Counted from the stretch's first letter, positions 1-5,996 are shown. The stretch: DNA of 6,810 nt from an uncultured Eubacteriales bacterium (GCA_900556615.1 USPP01000080.1:1-6810); one strand, 5' to 3'. Notes: generated by a model not told the origin, from the letters alone. Numbers and translations are program-made.

Positions 1-655
1 GCACAACGCCCGCGTCCTTCATCCACTCGGCAAGCTCCTCGAAGGTAAGTACCGCGTCGGTATAGCCTCCGTAATAATCCGCCTCATCCTTTTTGGCAAC
101 GCAAGGTCCGATAAATACCGTCTGCGCCTCGGGATTTCGCCGCTTTATGTCACGGCAATGCGCCTGCATCGGAGAAAGAGTATCGGCAAGATAGGGCAAT
201 GCCGACGGAAAATACTTCTGTATCAGAAGATTAACGGAATGACAGCAGGAAGAAATCAAAATATCTCTGTGTTCTTCTCTTAACATTCTCTGGTATTCGT
301 TTTTTACGATAGTAGCTCCGACAGCCGTTTCCTCAGCATCGGTAAATCCCAGCGCTTTCAGCGCCTTTCGCATATTATCTATCCCTACCCCGTCATAATC
401 AGCGGCAAAGGAAGGCGCAAGACTTACAATCACCGGAACGCCGCTCTGTATCATCACCTTAACCTTTTCGGTCTCGCTGGTAATCTCTTTTGCGTTCTGC
501 GGACATACCACAAAGCATTGACCGCACAGAATACACTCGTTTCCGATGATATTGGCTTGATTCCCGGAAAAGCGTATCGCTTTCACAGGACAGTGACGTA
601 TACATTTATAGCAGTTTTTACAATTTGATTTTTTTAGTCTTAAGCAGTCAGACAT
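1..655 (-). CDS. [FeFe]-hydrogenase H-cluster domain protein with two N-terminal [4Fe-4S] clusters, probable redox/H2 sensor (partial, C-terminus outside window)
   Basis: Seen: 218 residues from an ATG at 655, with AAAGGAG about 10 nt upstream; the frame is open at the left edge. Two ferredoxin motifs of form CxxCxxCxxxCP lie at C12-C22 and C41-C51. The H-cluster domain follows: a LAPSFAA stretch near 79-85, motif L1 as SSCCHS (135-140) and motif L2 as IGPCVAKKDE (182-191). Known: catalytic hydrogenases have TSCCPxW and MPCxxKxxE, plus a later ExMxCxxGC. The two L1 cysteines, the L2 cysteine, K188 and E191 are kept, but the L1 proline is His139 and the L2 methionine is Gly183. Inference: this resembles the sensory (HydS/HsfB-like) subfamily, which usually continues into another cluster and a PAS, kinase or SpoIIE-type output domain; that part is not visible here. 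It is the fourth gene of the operon, 56 bp after the first small [2Fe-2S] protein, its likely electron partner. The iron-sulfur hydrogenase-like fold is clear; whether it is a sensor or a catalyst is not. Confidence 0.88.
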   Translation of the reverse strand, partial: MSDCLRLKKSNCKNCYKCIRHCPVKAIRFSGNQANIIGNECILCGQCFVVCPQNAKEITSETEKVKVMIQSGVPVIVSLAPSFAADYDGVGIDNMRKALKALGFTDAEETAVGATIVKNEYQRMLREEHRDILISSCCHSVNLLIQKYFPSALPYLADTLSPMQAHCRDIKRRNPEAQTVFIGPCVAKKDEADYYGGYTDAVLTFEELAEWMKDAGVV

Positions 656-711
656 CGATAAACATCTCCTTTCGCCGCCAAAATCCGGGGACTTTCTCCC
701 TCTTTTTCACT

Positions 712-969
712 TCAAACTCTTCCGAGAGGTTTGAGAACGTGCTCTTTAAAAAAGACGTCAAAACCCGTCGGGGTTATTCCCGTATATATTTTATCATCTA
801 TCTGTATTGTCACCCCCACCCTATTGCAATTTCCGGTGCAGAAATTGCCGGCGAGCGTGACTTCGTCATCAAGCGCATAAGACGCAATTGCCGCCTTGAA
901 AAGCTCGATCAACTCGTAGGAGCCCTTCAGACAACAGGAGCTTCCTACGCAAATCATGATAATCATCAT
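712..969 (-). CDS. Small (2Fe-2S) ferredoxin domain protein, NuoE/thioredoxin-like
   Basis: An 85-residue soluble protein of the thioredoxin-like [2Fe-2S] family, corresponding to the C-terminal cluster domain of the NuoE/HydC subunits without their helical N-terminus. Ligands are visible as C-x4-C (C7 and C12, with C13 next to it) and C-x3-C (C44 and C48), in the familiar contexts CVGSSCCLKGS and FCTGNC. The start at 969 is chosen because AGAGGA lies 7 nt upstream; ATGs at codons 2 and 5 are possible but less well placed. It lies 38 bp after a paralogue (roughly 40% identical by eye) and 56 bp before the H-cluster protein. In Clostridia such mini-ferredoxins commonly neighbour sensor-type [FeFe]-hydrogenase genes, so it probably passes electrons to or from that protein in the cytoplasm; the donor is unknown. 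Unlike its paralogue it has Cys13 next to the second ligand, which might replace it. Confidence 0.87.
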   Translation of the reverse strand: MMIIMICVGSSCCLKGSYELIELFKAAIASYALDDEVTLAGNFCTGNCNRVGVTIQIDDKIYTGITPTGFDVFFKEHVLKPLGRV

Positions 970-1007
970 ATTCTTTTCCTCTGAATAATCAAAAATCGGT
1001 TCCCACT

Positions 1008-1247
1008 TTATAGCCCGGCAAGAACTCTTTCGTTAAAAACCGCTTCGGCAGTGTCTGGACTTACCGACAGCCTTTCGCCGTCGATCGTAATACAAACTCC
1101 GCAGCGGCAATCTCCCATACAAAAGGTTCCGTTAAGCTCTACTCTGTCCTTAAGACCGTTTTCGGCAATAAGGCGCTGAAATACTTCCACTACCTGCCTT
1201 GAACCCTTGAGATGACAGGAGCTTCCGATGCATACTGTTATTTTCAT
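1008..1247 (-). CDS. Small (2Fe-2S) ferredoxin domain protein, NuoE/thioredoxin-like, paralogue with extra cysteines
   Basis: A 79-residue protein of the same thioredoxin-like [2Fe-2S] family as the next gene downstream. Expected ligands are C6 and C11 (CIGSSCHLKGS) and C43 and C47 (FCMGDC). Two further cysteines, C49 and C52, follow in an RCGVC stretch that the paralogue lacks. The ATG at 1247 is preceded by GGAGG at 1259-1263, which sits inside the last codons of the upstream kinase gene (the gap between stop and start is 6 bp), so translation is probably coupled to that gene. Inference: it is an electron carrier or a redox-sensing partner of the H-cluster protein encoded two genes on. Having two diverged copies in tandem suggests different partners or potentials rather than simple dosage. 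The fold assignment is firm from the cysteine spacing; the physiological role is inferred from context only. Confidence 0.87.
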   Translation of the reverse strand: MKITVCIGSSCHLKGSRQVVEVFQRLIAENGLKDRVELNGTFCMGDCRCGVCITIDGERLSVSPDTAEAVFNERVLAGL

Positions 1248-1253
1248 CCCGTT

Positions 1254-2009
1254 CTATTCCTCCCCGATTTTTAAATTCGTTGCCCACTTATAATAGAATT
1301 CTTTTTCCTCCGGCATGCCTCTTACGGAATCGGCCGCCGCCACAATCGGGAACCATCTCTTTATATATTCTCTGTCCATACCGCCTTGGGAACAAATAAG
1401 GTCAAGATATTTTTCCGCCGCTCCGCTGTCTCCTTCATAAAGAAGCATAAAATAAGTCTGTGCGACATCGGCAGCAGCATCTCCCGCTGCAGCGTGAGAC
1501 CAATCGAGAATATAGGGCACGCCGTCCTCTGCAATCGTAATATTCGAGGGATTGAAATCCCCATGACACAGCTCGGTATGCTTCGGCATAGCGTCAAGCC
1601 GATTATGCAGGTCAAATCTGACTGTTGCGTCAAGCTTTGCCTCGCATATTTTCCGGTGCAGCTTGTCCCGAAGCTTGGGAAGCGTAGGCACTGTTTTCAA
1701 AAATATATCCGTCTGCAGCTTTACCATGAGAGAAATATAACTATCTTTTTCCGAAGGATTTTCCTTCATAAGCTGAGCAAGAGTTTTTCCTTTTATATAT
1801 TCCGAAACGATTGCCCATTTTCCGTCCACGGAAGTTACCTCAATAATTCCCGGAATATGAAGCCCCGTCTCCTCAACCAACGCCTGATTAAGAGCCTCGC
1901 TTAATATTTCCGCCTTTGTAAAATCGCTATCAAAAACCTTTATAACACGGGCTCCGTCTCTGAAAACCGTCTTATTGTTTCTGACTGCGATAATTCTGTC
2001 AAGATTCAT
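1254..2009 (-). CDS. Phosphotransferase enzyme family protein (aminoglycoside/choline-kinase fold)
   Basis: A 251-residue small-molecule kinase of the APH superfamily, which is protein-kinase-like and uses ATP to phosphorylate a hydroxyl group. Visible elements are an N-terminal lobe with a likely ATP-binding lysine (VIKVF, K24), a hinge region IVSEYIKG (67-74), Brenner's motif HGDFNPSN at 149-156 with catalytic D151 and N156, and the metal-binding LDWSHA (D169). Length and motifs match the Clostridia/Fibrobacter paralogous family related to TIGR02172, whose members carry aminoglycoside-phosphotransferase annotation but have no proven resistance role. The ATG at 2009 is chosen because AAAGGA lies 8 nt upstream; a TTG at 2057 would add 16 residues but has no ribosome binding site. 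It is the first gene of the operon with the iron-sulfur proteins and ends 6 bp before the next start. Its substrate cannot be read from the sequence, and the housekeeping-like context argues against calling it a resistance gene. Confidence 0.87.
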   Translation of the reverse strand: MNLDRIIAVRNNKTVFRDGARVIKVFDSDFTKAEILSEALNQALVEETGLHIPGIIEVTSVDGKWAIVSEYIKGKTLAQLMKENPSEKDSYISLMVKLQTDIFLKTVPTLPKLRDKLHRKICEAKLDATVRFDLHNRLDAMPKHTELCHGDFNPSNITIAEDGVPYILDWSHAAAGDAAADVAQTYFMLLYEGDSGAAEKYLDLICSQGGMDREYIKRWFPIVAAADSVRGMPEEKEFYYKWATNLKIGEE

Positions 2010-2017
2010 GTAACCAA

Positions 2018-2023
2018 TCCTTT
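2018..2023 (-). promoter_or_regulatory. Ribosome binding site that decides the kinase start
   Basis: AAAGGA on the minus strand, 8 nt before the ATG at 2009. The only upstream in-frame alternative, TTG at 2057, has no purine-rich sequence before it, so the shorter protein is preferred. Confidence 0.65.
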
Positions 2024-2140
2024 CTGTTGCGCATAATCCGGGAACCAAGAGATACAATCAGCAATCCGTTATGCTGTCTTACCTGTGAGAGCACTCAGGA
2101 TGCCGCAAATCGAGACGACAACCAATTCTTCTCCGATATT

Positions 2141-2169
2141 ATTATATCACAATCATTCACTGCTGTGAT
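2141..2169 (-). promoter_or_regulatory. Sigma-A-type extended -10 promoter for the kinase/ferredoxin/H-cluster operon
   Basis: On the minus strand there is a perfect -10 TATAAT (2146-2141) with an upstream TGA forming the extended TGn element (2149-2147), and a weak -35 ATCACA (2169-2164, four of six matches to TTGACA) at 17-bp spacing. Transcription would begin near 2134, leaving a leader of about 125 nt before the kinase ATG. The leader has only a small hairpin around 2084-2101 (CCTG and CAGG arms) and no riboswitch that I recognise. No clear terminator separates this site from the lysR gene upstream, so some read-through is possible. Confidence 0.6.
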
Positions 2170-2171
2170 AT
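2144..2171. promoter_or_regulatory. 28-bp palindrome overlapping the promoter, candidate operator
   Basis: ATATCACA (2144-2151) and its exact complement TGTGATAT (2164-2171) are separated by 12 bp. One arm covers the -35 hexamer and the other overlaps the upstream half of the -10 region, the classic position for a repressor or redox-responsive operator. It is not followed by a T-run in either direction, so it is a poor terminator. The binding protein is unknown; the adjacent LysR protein is one candidate, although the arm spacing is not the usual LysR-box arrangement. Confidence 0.42.
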
Positions 2172-2214
2172 GCTTAATAGGCATATAGATATATATCCAA
2201 AAATATATAGTTTT

Positions 2215-3141
2215 TCATTTCAAATAAAGTCTTTTGGCTCTGACCACTTCTGTTATAAAATCCTTATCAAGCTCGGAAAGCTTATACGATTTTTTGTATA
2301 TCAGCATATCGCGATAAAGCTTGGTATTGTTTACACAGCGCTTCTGTATCAGTCGGTATTTTTCAAGCAGTCCGTCAGGAATCGGAGAAACCCACATAAA
2401 AGTTTCCGGAACCTTTGAAAGCAAATCAAACTGACTTGCCCGCTCAAAAACAAAAATACGACGTTCTGTAATATCAGGAAGCTCTTCCTTTCTTACCGTA
2501 GCCATCGATATAGACGGAACATAGGGGTCGGCATGAGCAATTTCCGTATAGTGAGAGAGATCGTCATAGCTGATATTCTCCTTTCCCGCAAGAGGATGCT
2601 CTTCGGACATGAGAAGGAAATATGAAAACTCCGAAATAAGCTCGGAATTTAGTTCTTTTTCACGCAAAAGCTGTTCAAAATATTGCTCATATCCTGTTTG
2701 AAACCTGATAATACCAAGATTATAGCCCCCGTCTATGACATTGTTAATCGCCCTCTGCGCGTTGGTTTCTTTATAAAAAAGATCGACCGGCGATACTTCC
2801 GTCAGCTTTGAGGCAAATTCCGAAAAGGCATAAGATATATAGCTTGAACGGGGAACCGATACCGAAAAAGTCTTCCTGTGCTTTTTCCCCTGAGTATAAA
2901 CCGCTTCCACCTCATCTATCTGCCGCAGAATATTCTTCGCATAGGAGAGAAATTCCTCACCCTCCGGTGTGGTTTTAACGCCGTGGGGAGAACGTACAAA
3001 TATTGTCAGCCCCAGGGATTCTTCAAGCTCTCTTATTGCTCGGCTCAAATTCGGCTGTCCCATATACAGATTTTCCGCTGCTTTGCTTATCGAGCAGGTT
3101 TTCGCTACCTCAACAGCATATTTCAAATATATGATATTCAT
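2215..3141 (-). CDS. LysR-family transcriptional regulator
   Basis: A 308-residue protein of the usual LysR length. The N-terminal winged helix-turn-helix (residues 1-60) has the family pattern: SISKAAENLYMGQPNLSRAI at 17-36, then a LEESLG stretch at 39-44, an F-R-x-G loop at 48-54, and TTPEG at 57-61. A linker helix runs to about residue 88, and the rest (about 90-295) fits the two-lobed periplasmic-binding-protein-like effector domain. GGAGG lies 6 nt before the ATG at 3141. It has its own promoter and is flanked by two operons on the same strand: the dehydrogenase genes upstream, separated by a terminator, and the kinase/iron-sulfur operon downstream. LysR proteins commonly control a neighbouring operon and themselves, but they are usually divergent from their target; here nothing is divergent, so the target is uncertain. 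The downstream 45 bp are AT-rich with only a weak hairpin. Confidence 0.93.
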   Translation of the reverse strand: MNIIYLKYAVEVAKTCSISKAAENLYMGQPNLSRAIRELEESLGLTIFVRSPHGVKTTPEGEEFLSYAKNILRQIDEVEAVYTQGKKHRKTFSVSVPRSSYISYAFSEFASKLTEVSPVDLFYKETNAQRAINNVIDGGYNLGIIRFQTGYEQYFEQLLREKELNSELISEFSYFLLMSEEHPLAGKENISYDDLSHYTEIAHADPYVPSISMATVRKEELPDITERRIFVFERASQFDLLSKVPETFMWVSPIPDGLLEKYRLIQKRCVNNTKLYRDMLIYKKSYKLSELDKDFITEVVRAKRLYLK

Positions 3142-3191
3142 GTCTTGCCTCCGATTTCGATACGCTGTATATCAAAAAATACCCTGAGAAT

Positions 3192-3220
3192 ATTATAACC
3201 TTTTTATAGCGATTTTGCAA
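3192..3220 (-). promoter_or_regulatory. Sigma-A promoter of the lysR gene
   Basis: On the minus strand a -35 TTGCAA (3220-3215) and a perfect -10 TATAAT (3197-3192) are separated by exactly 17 bp. The predicted start near 3185 gives a leader of about 44 nt, ending in GGAGG before the ATG at 3141. It lies immediately after the terminator of the preceding operon, which fits an independent transcription unit. Confidence 0.72.
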
Positions 3221-3231
3221 TAATACCGAAT

Positions 3232-3273
3232 AAAAAAAGTGCTTCTCCCGAAAAAAACGGGAAAAGCACTTTT
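3232..3273 (-). terminator. Rho-independent terminator of the lpd/E1 operon
   Basis: The arms 3239-3250 and 3258-3269 pair over 12 positions (one G-U in the minus-strand RNA) around a seven-base loop (3251-3257), and can extend by four A-U pairs to 3235 and 3273. In the minus-strand RNA the stem is followed by a run of seven U (3238-3232). In the opposite direction the T-run is only four bases, so its main use is for leftward transcription. It stands about 200 bp past the E1 stop codon and just before the lysR promoter. Confidence 0.88.
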
Positions 3274-3448
3274 AAGGCAATACTGCCAGTTTTTGACAAT
3301 ACAGCTGCACGATCTATTTTTCGTCAAACGATACAAATTGAGGAAACAGGAGCGGGCCCCTATGCCAACAAAAACTGTGAAGTTGACGGGAAACAGGCAA
3401 GCAGAATGCCATCAAGGAGCAAGCCGTGACTGCACAGTGCTGCCTTAA
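3272..3448. repeat. Stretch bounded by imperfect terminal inverted repeats, possible MITE or element remnant
   Basis: The 177-bp region begins with TTAAGGCAATACTG (3272-3285) and ends with the complement of TTAAGGCAGCACTG (3435-3448). The arms match at 12 of 14 positions, the outer eight perfectly. Each end also has a tiny internal hairpin: GGCA/TGCC at 3276-3287 and GCAC/GTGC near 3432-3440. The interior contains a further TTTGAC/GTCAAA pair (about 3291 to 3325) and no gene that I recognise. The only notable reading frame inside is a 28-codon plus-strand one (3362-3448) with AGGAG 12 nt ahead and no recognised homology. Its position between a gene and its terminator, and the terminal repeats, suggest a small non-autonomous insertion; the outermost TTAA could include a duplicated target. 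Without other copies this remains tentative, and it might instead be a structured 3' untranslated region. Confidence 0.35.
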
Positions 3449-3472
3449 GACAAAATGTCTAAGAAGCTGAGA

Positions 3473-5959
3473 TCAAAGTCCCTTCTTGGCTCTCTCGATT
3501 TTCTCTATATCAGAGTAGTCATGAGTAGGAACATATCCCGGGATCGGAATAAGCTTCTCATGGATCGCATCAATGATAGCATCCGGATAGGGGAAGAAAG
3601 CCTCCTCAAGCTCATGGGCAGGTGTGATCCAATTGCGGGATCCGAGAGCAACAGCGGGAGCGTCAAGATAATCAAAAGCAAATTCCTGAATATTGGCCGC
3701 CATATCCTTCATAACAGATCCGCGCTCGCAGGCATCGCCCACAATGAGAATCTTTCCGGTCTTCTTAACAGACTCGATAACCTTGCTGTAATCAAACGGA
3801 ACGATAGAACGCGCATCAATAATTTCTGCCGAAATTCCGTATTTTTCTTCAAGCGTCTTAGCAGCGTCAAGAGCTCTGTAAAGAACAGCGCCGATTGTAA
3901 GAATGGTTACATCCTTACCGACTTTCTTAACATCGGGATCGCCGAGCTTAACCTCGTAATGACCTGTGGGAACACCGTCGGGAAGGAACTGCTCGCCGAT
4001 TCCGTAAATTCTCTGTGATTCAAAGAAGACAACCGGATCCGTTCCGTCAAGAGCGCTTGTCATAAGTCCCTTTGCATCGGAAGGAGTTGCCGGGAATACG
4101 ACCTTAAGTCCGGGAATATGTGCAGTAAGAGCAGTCCAATCCTGAGAATGCTGTGCGCCGTATTTAGAACCGACGGAAACACGAAGGATGATCGGCATCT
4201 TAAGAATTCCGGCGGACATGGCCTGCCATTTAGCCATCTGGTTGAAAATTTCATCGCCCGCGCATCCGATAAAGTCTGCATACATAAGCTCTACAATCGC
4301 GCGTCCGCCGCACATTGCGTAGCCAACCGCCGATCCGACAATAGCGGACTCGGAAATAGGTGAATTAAAGAATCTGTGATAAGGAACCGCCTCGGTCATC
4401 TTCTTGTATACGCCGAATGCGCCGCCCCAATCACGGTTATCCTCACCATAGGCAATAAGCGTAGGATCATCATAATATTTATCGATAATCGGCTCGAAAA
4501 GACCGTCGCAGATGTTGTACATCTTCATCTTGGAAACCGGCTTTCCGTTATCATCGGTAGCCTTACGGACTTTACCCGCAATGTCCTTTACTCTCGGACA
4601 CTCTTCTTTAGGCATAAGCATTTCGGCTTCTCTGGAAGGATCCATGCTTACAACCTTCTGATTGGAGAACATTATGGAAGCAATGGCATCGGGATCCTTG
4701 TTCAGATCCATTCTGGGAGAAATTTCATCATTGATAGCAAGCTTCATAATCTCTGTCATACGATTCGTGATTTCTTCATTGAGAGTCGAAATTTCGTTTT
4801 CGGTAGCAATTCCGCCGAGAATAAGCTTACTCTTGAAGGCAAGAATCGGATCTGCCGCCTTCCATGCTTCAATCTCCTCCTGAGTACGGTAGGTAGAGGA
4901 ATCAGAAGGCGAATGTCCTGATACACGGTAGGTTACGACGTCAAGAAGTGCGGGACCTTTGCCCTCAAGGAGAAGCTGCTTCTTTCTCGAAACCGCGTCA
5001 ATAACGGCAAGCGGATCATATCCGTTTACGCGCTCAGCATGCATCTGGTCGGGATTGAAGCCTGCTCCGAGACGGGCTACCATATCAAAGCCCATTGTCT
5101 CTCCACGTGTCTGTCCGCCCATTCCGTAGTGATTGTTGAATACATTGAAGAGAATCGGCATACCGCCGTCGCTGTACTTGCCGTTCATGCCCCAAAGCTT
5201 GGTAATCTGATCCATAGAGGCAAAGTTAAAGGACTCAAGAACAGGTCCGCGTCCGGTTGCGCCGTCGCCGCAGTTGGAAACCACGATACCGGGCTTATGA
5301 TTGGCTCTCTTATAAAGCGCAGCTCCGAGAGCGATCGGAGCAGACGCACCGACAATAGCGTTGTTTGGCATAAGTCCGAAAGGAATAAAGAACGCGTGCA
5401 TAGATCCGCCGAGACCGCGGTTAAATCCGGTTGTACGGGCAAAAATCTCGGCAAGAGCGCCGTAAAGAAGGAAGTTTATAGCAAGCTCCTTTACATTTCC
5501 GCCGGCATTCATATGCTTCTCGACAACATTCAGAACAGAACCGTCGAGAAATTCTTTCATAATATCATACAGTTCTTTGTCGTCAAGCTTATGAATGGAA
5601 GAAAGGCCCTTTGCAAGGATTTCGCCATGGCTTCTGTGGGAACCAAAGGAATAGTCGTTGATATCAAGACTGTAGGCCTCACCGACCGCGGAAGCCTCCT
5701 GCCCTATCGAAAGGTGAGCAGGACCGGGGTTATTATACTTAACGCCGTTATATTCGCTCTTTACCTTAACCTCATTGAGCATGGTTTCAAACTCGCGAAT
5801 GATTGCCATGTCGCGATAGATACGCATGAAATCCTCTTTACTGTAGAGAGCTTTCTCTTCCTCTAAGGTTTTATTATACTGGCATACCGGAATATCGGTA
5901 AAATGAATATAACCGGATTCAAAGGCTTTTTTGGGATCTACAAATTGACTCTTTGGCAT
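3473..5959 (-). CDS. Fused E1 alpha/beta subunit of a thiamine-diphosphate-dependent 2-oxoacid or acetoin dehydrogenase complex
   Basis: An 828-residue protein joining two chains normally encoded separately. The E1 alpha part (about 40-430) shows the PGPAHLSIGQEA entry (78-89), FGSHRSHGE (105-113), RGLGGSMHAFF (181-191), the thiamine-diphosphate motif starting at GDGATGRG (231-238) and ending at NN (275-276), and YRVSGHSPSD (344-353). The E1 beta part (about 477-828) has YGEDNRDWGG (504-513), SPISESAIVG (533-542) with probable catalytic E537, a DF-x(5)-DEIFNQ stretch (562-574), and GAQHSQ (601-606). Together they catalyse oxidative decarboxylation and reductive acylation of E2-bound lipoamide in the cytoplasm. 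AAGGAG lies about 9 nt before the ATG. The gene follows E3 by 37 bp. Pyruvate, acetoin or a branched-chain 2-oxoacid are all possible substrates; motifs do not separate them. Relative to standard E1 alpha there are insertions near 121-172 and 250-266, which I believe are typical of a clostridial fused subfamily. Confidence 0.93.
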   Translation of the reverse strand: MPKSQFVDPKKAFESGYIHFTDIPVCQYNKTLEEEKALYSKEDFMRIYRDMAIIREFETMLNEVKVKSEYNGVKYNNPGPAHLSIGQEASAVGEAYSLDINDYSFGSHRSHGEILAKGLSSIHKLDDKELYDIMKEFLDGSVLNVVEKHMNAGGNVKELAINFLLYGALAEIFARTTGFNRGLGGSMHAFFIPFGLMPNNAIVGASAPIALGAALYKRANHKPGIVVSNCGDGATGRGPVLESFNFASMDQITKLWGMNGKYSDGGMPILFNVFNNHYGMGGQTRGETMGFDMVARLGAGFNPDQMHAERVNGYDPLAVIDAVSRKKQLLLEGKGPALLDVVTYRVSGHSPSDSSTYRTQEEIEAWKAADPILAFKSKLILGGIATENEISTLNEEITNRMTEIMKLAINDEISPRMDLNKDPDAIASIMFSNQKVVSMDPSREAEMLMPKEECPRVKDIAGKVRKATDDNGKPVSKMKMYNICDGLFEPIIDKYYDDPTLIAYGEDNRDWGGAFGVYKKMTEAVPYHRFFNSPISESAIVGSAVGYAMCGGRAIVELMYADFIGCAGDEIFNQMAKWQAMSAGILKMPIILRVSVGSKYGAQHSQDWTALTAHIPGLKVVFPATPSDAKGLMTSALDGTDPVVFFESQRIYGIGEQFLPDGVPTGHYEVKLGDPDVKKVGKDVTILTIGAVLYRALDAAKTLEEKYGISAEIIDARSIVPFDYSKVIESVKKTGKILIVGDACERGSVMKDMAANIQEFAFDYLDAPAVALGSRNWITPAHELEEAFFPYPDAIIDAIHEKLIPIPGYVPTHDYSDIEKIERAKKGL

Positions 5960-5996
5960 GATTTTTATCTCCTTATTACTGTTTTATTTTACATTT

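Noticed and set aside
625..984. Plus-strand open frame of 119 codons across the first mini-ferredoxin
   Set aside because: It overlaps the well-supported [2Fe-2S] gene in antisense and crosses its regulatory gaps; there is no recognised product.
1386..1904. Plus-strand open frame of 172 codons opposite the kinase gene
   Set aside because: Antisense shadow of a gene with intact Brenner motif; the translation resembles no known protein.
1254..2009. Aminoglycoside resistance gene
   Set aside because: Only the general phosphotransferase fold is supported; the paralogous family and the redox-operon context give no sign of a resistance function.
2010..2057. Extended N-terminus of the kinase from a TTG at 2057
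   Set aside because: No ribosome binding site before the TTG, whereas AAAGGA stands 8 nt before the ATG at 2009; the family's N-terminus also fits the shorter form.
2144..2171. Crp/Fnr-type binding site
   Set aside because: The half sites TGTGA and TCACA are present but in the reverse order and at 12-bp spacing, not TGTGA-N6-TCACA.
2172..2214. Intrinsic terminator after lysR
   Set aside because: Only an AU-rich weak pairing (TATATA with TATATA) with no GC-containing stem and no following U-run in the direction of transcription.
4376..4921. Plus-strand open frame of 181 codons opposite E1
   Set aside because: Antisense to the linker between the two E1 halves; there is no ribosome binding site or family resemblance.
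5039..5866. Long plus-strand open frame of 275 codons opposite the E1 alpha region
   Set aside because: It is fully antisense to a well-conserved coding region with clear motifs, its translation shows no recognisable domain, and it is a by-product of codon usage on the other strand.
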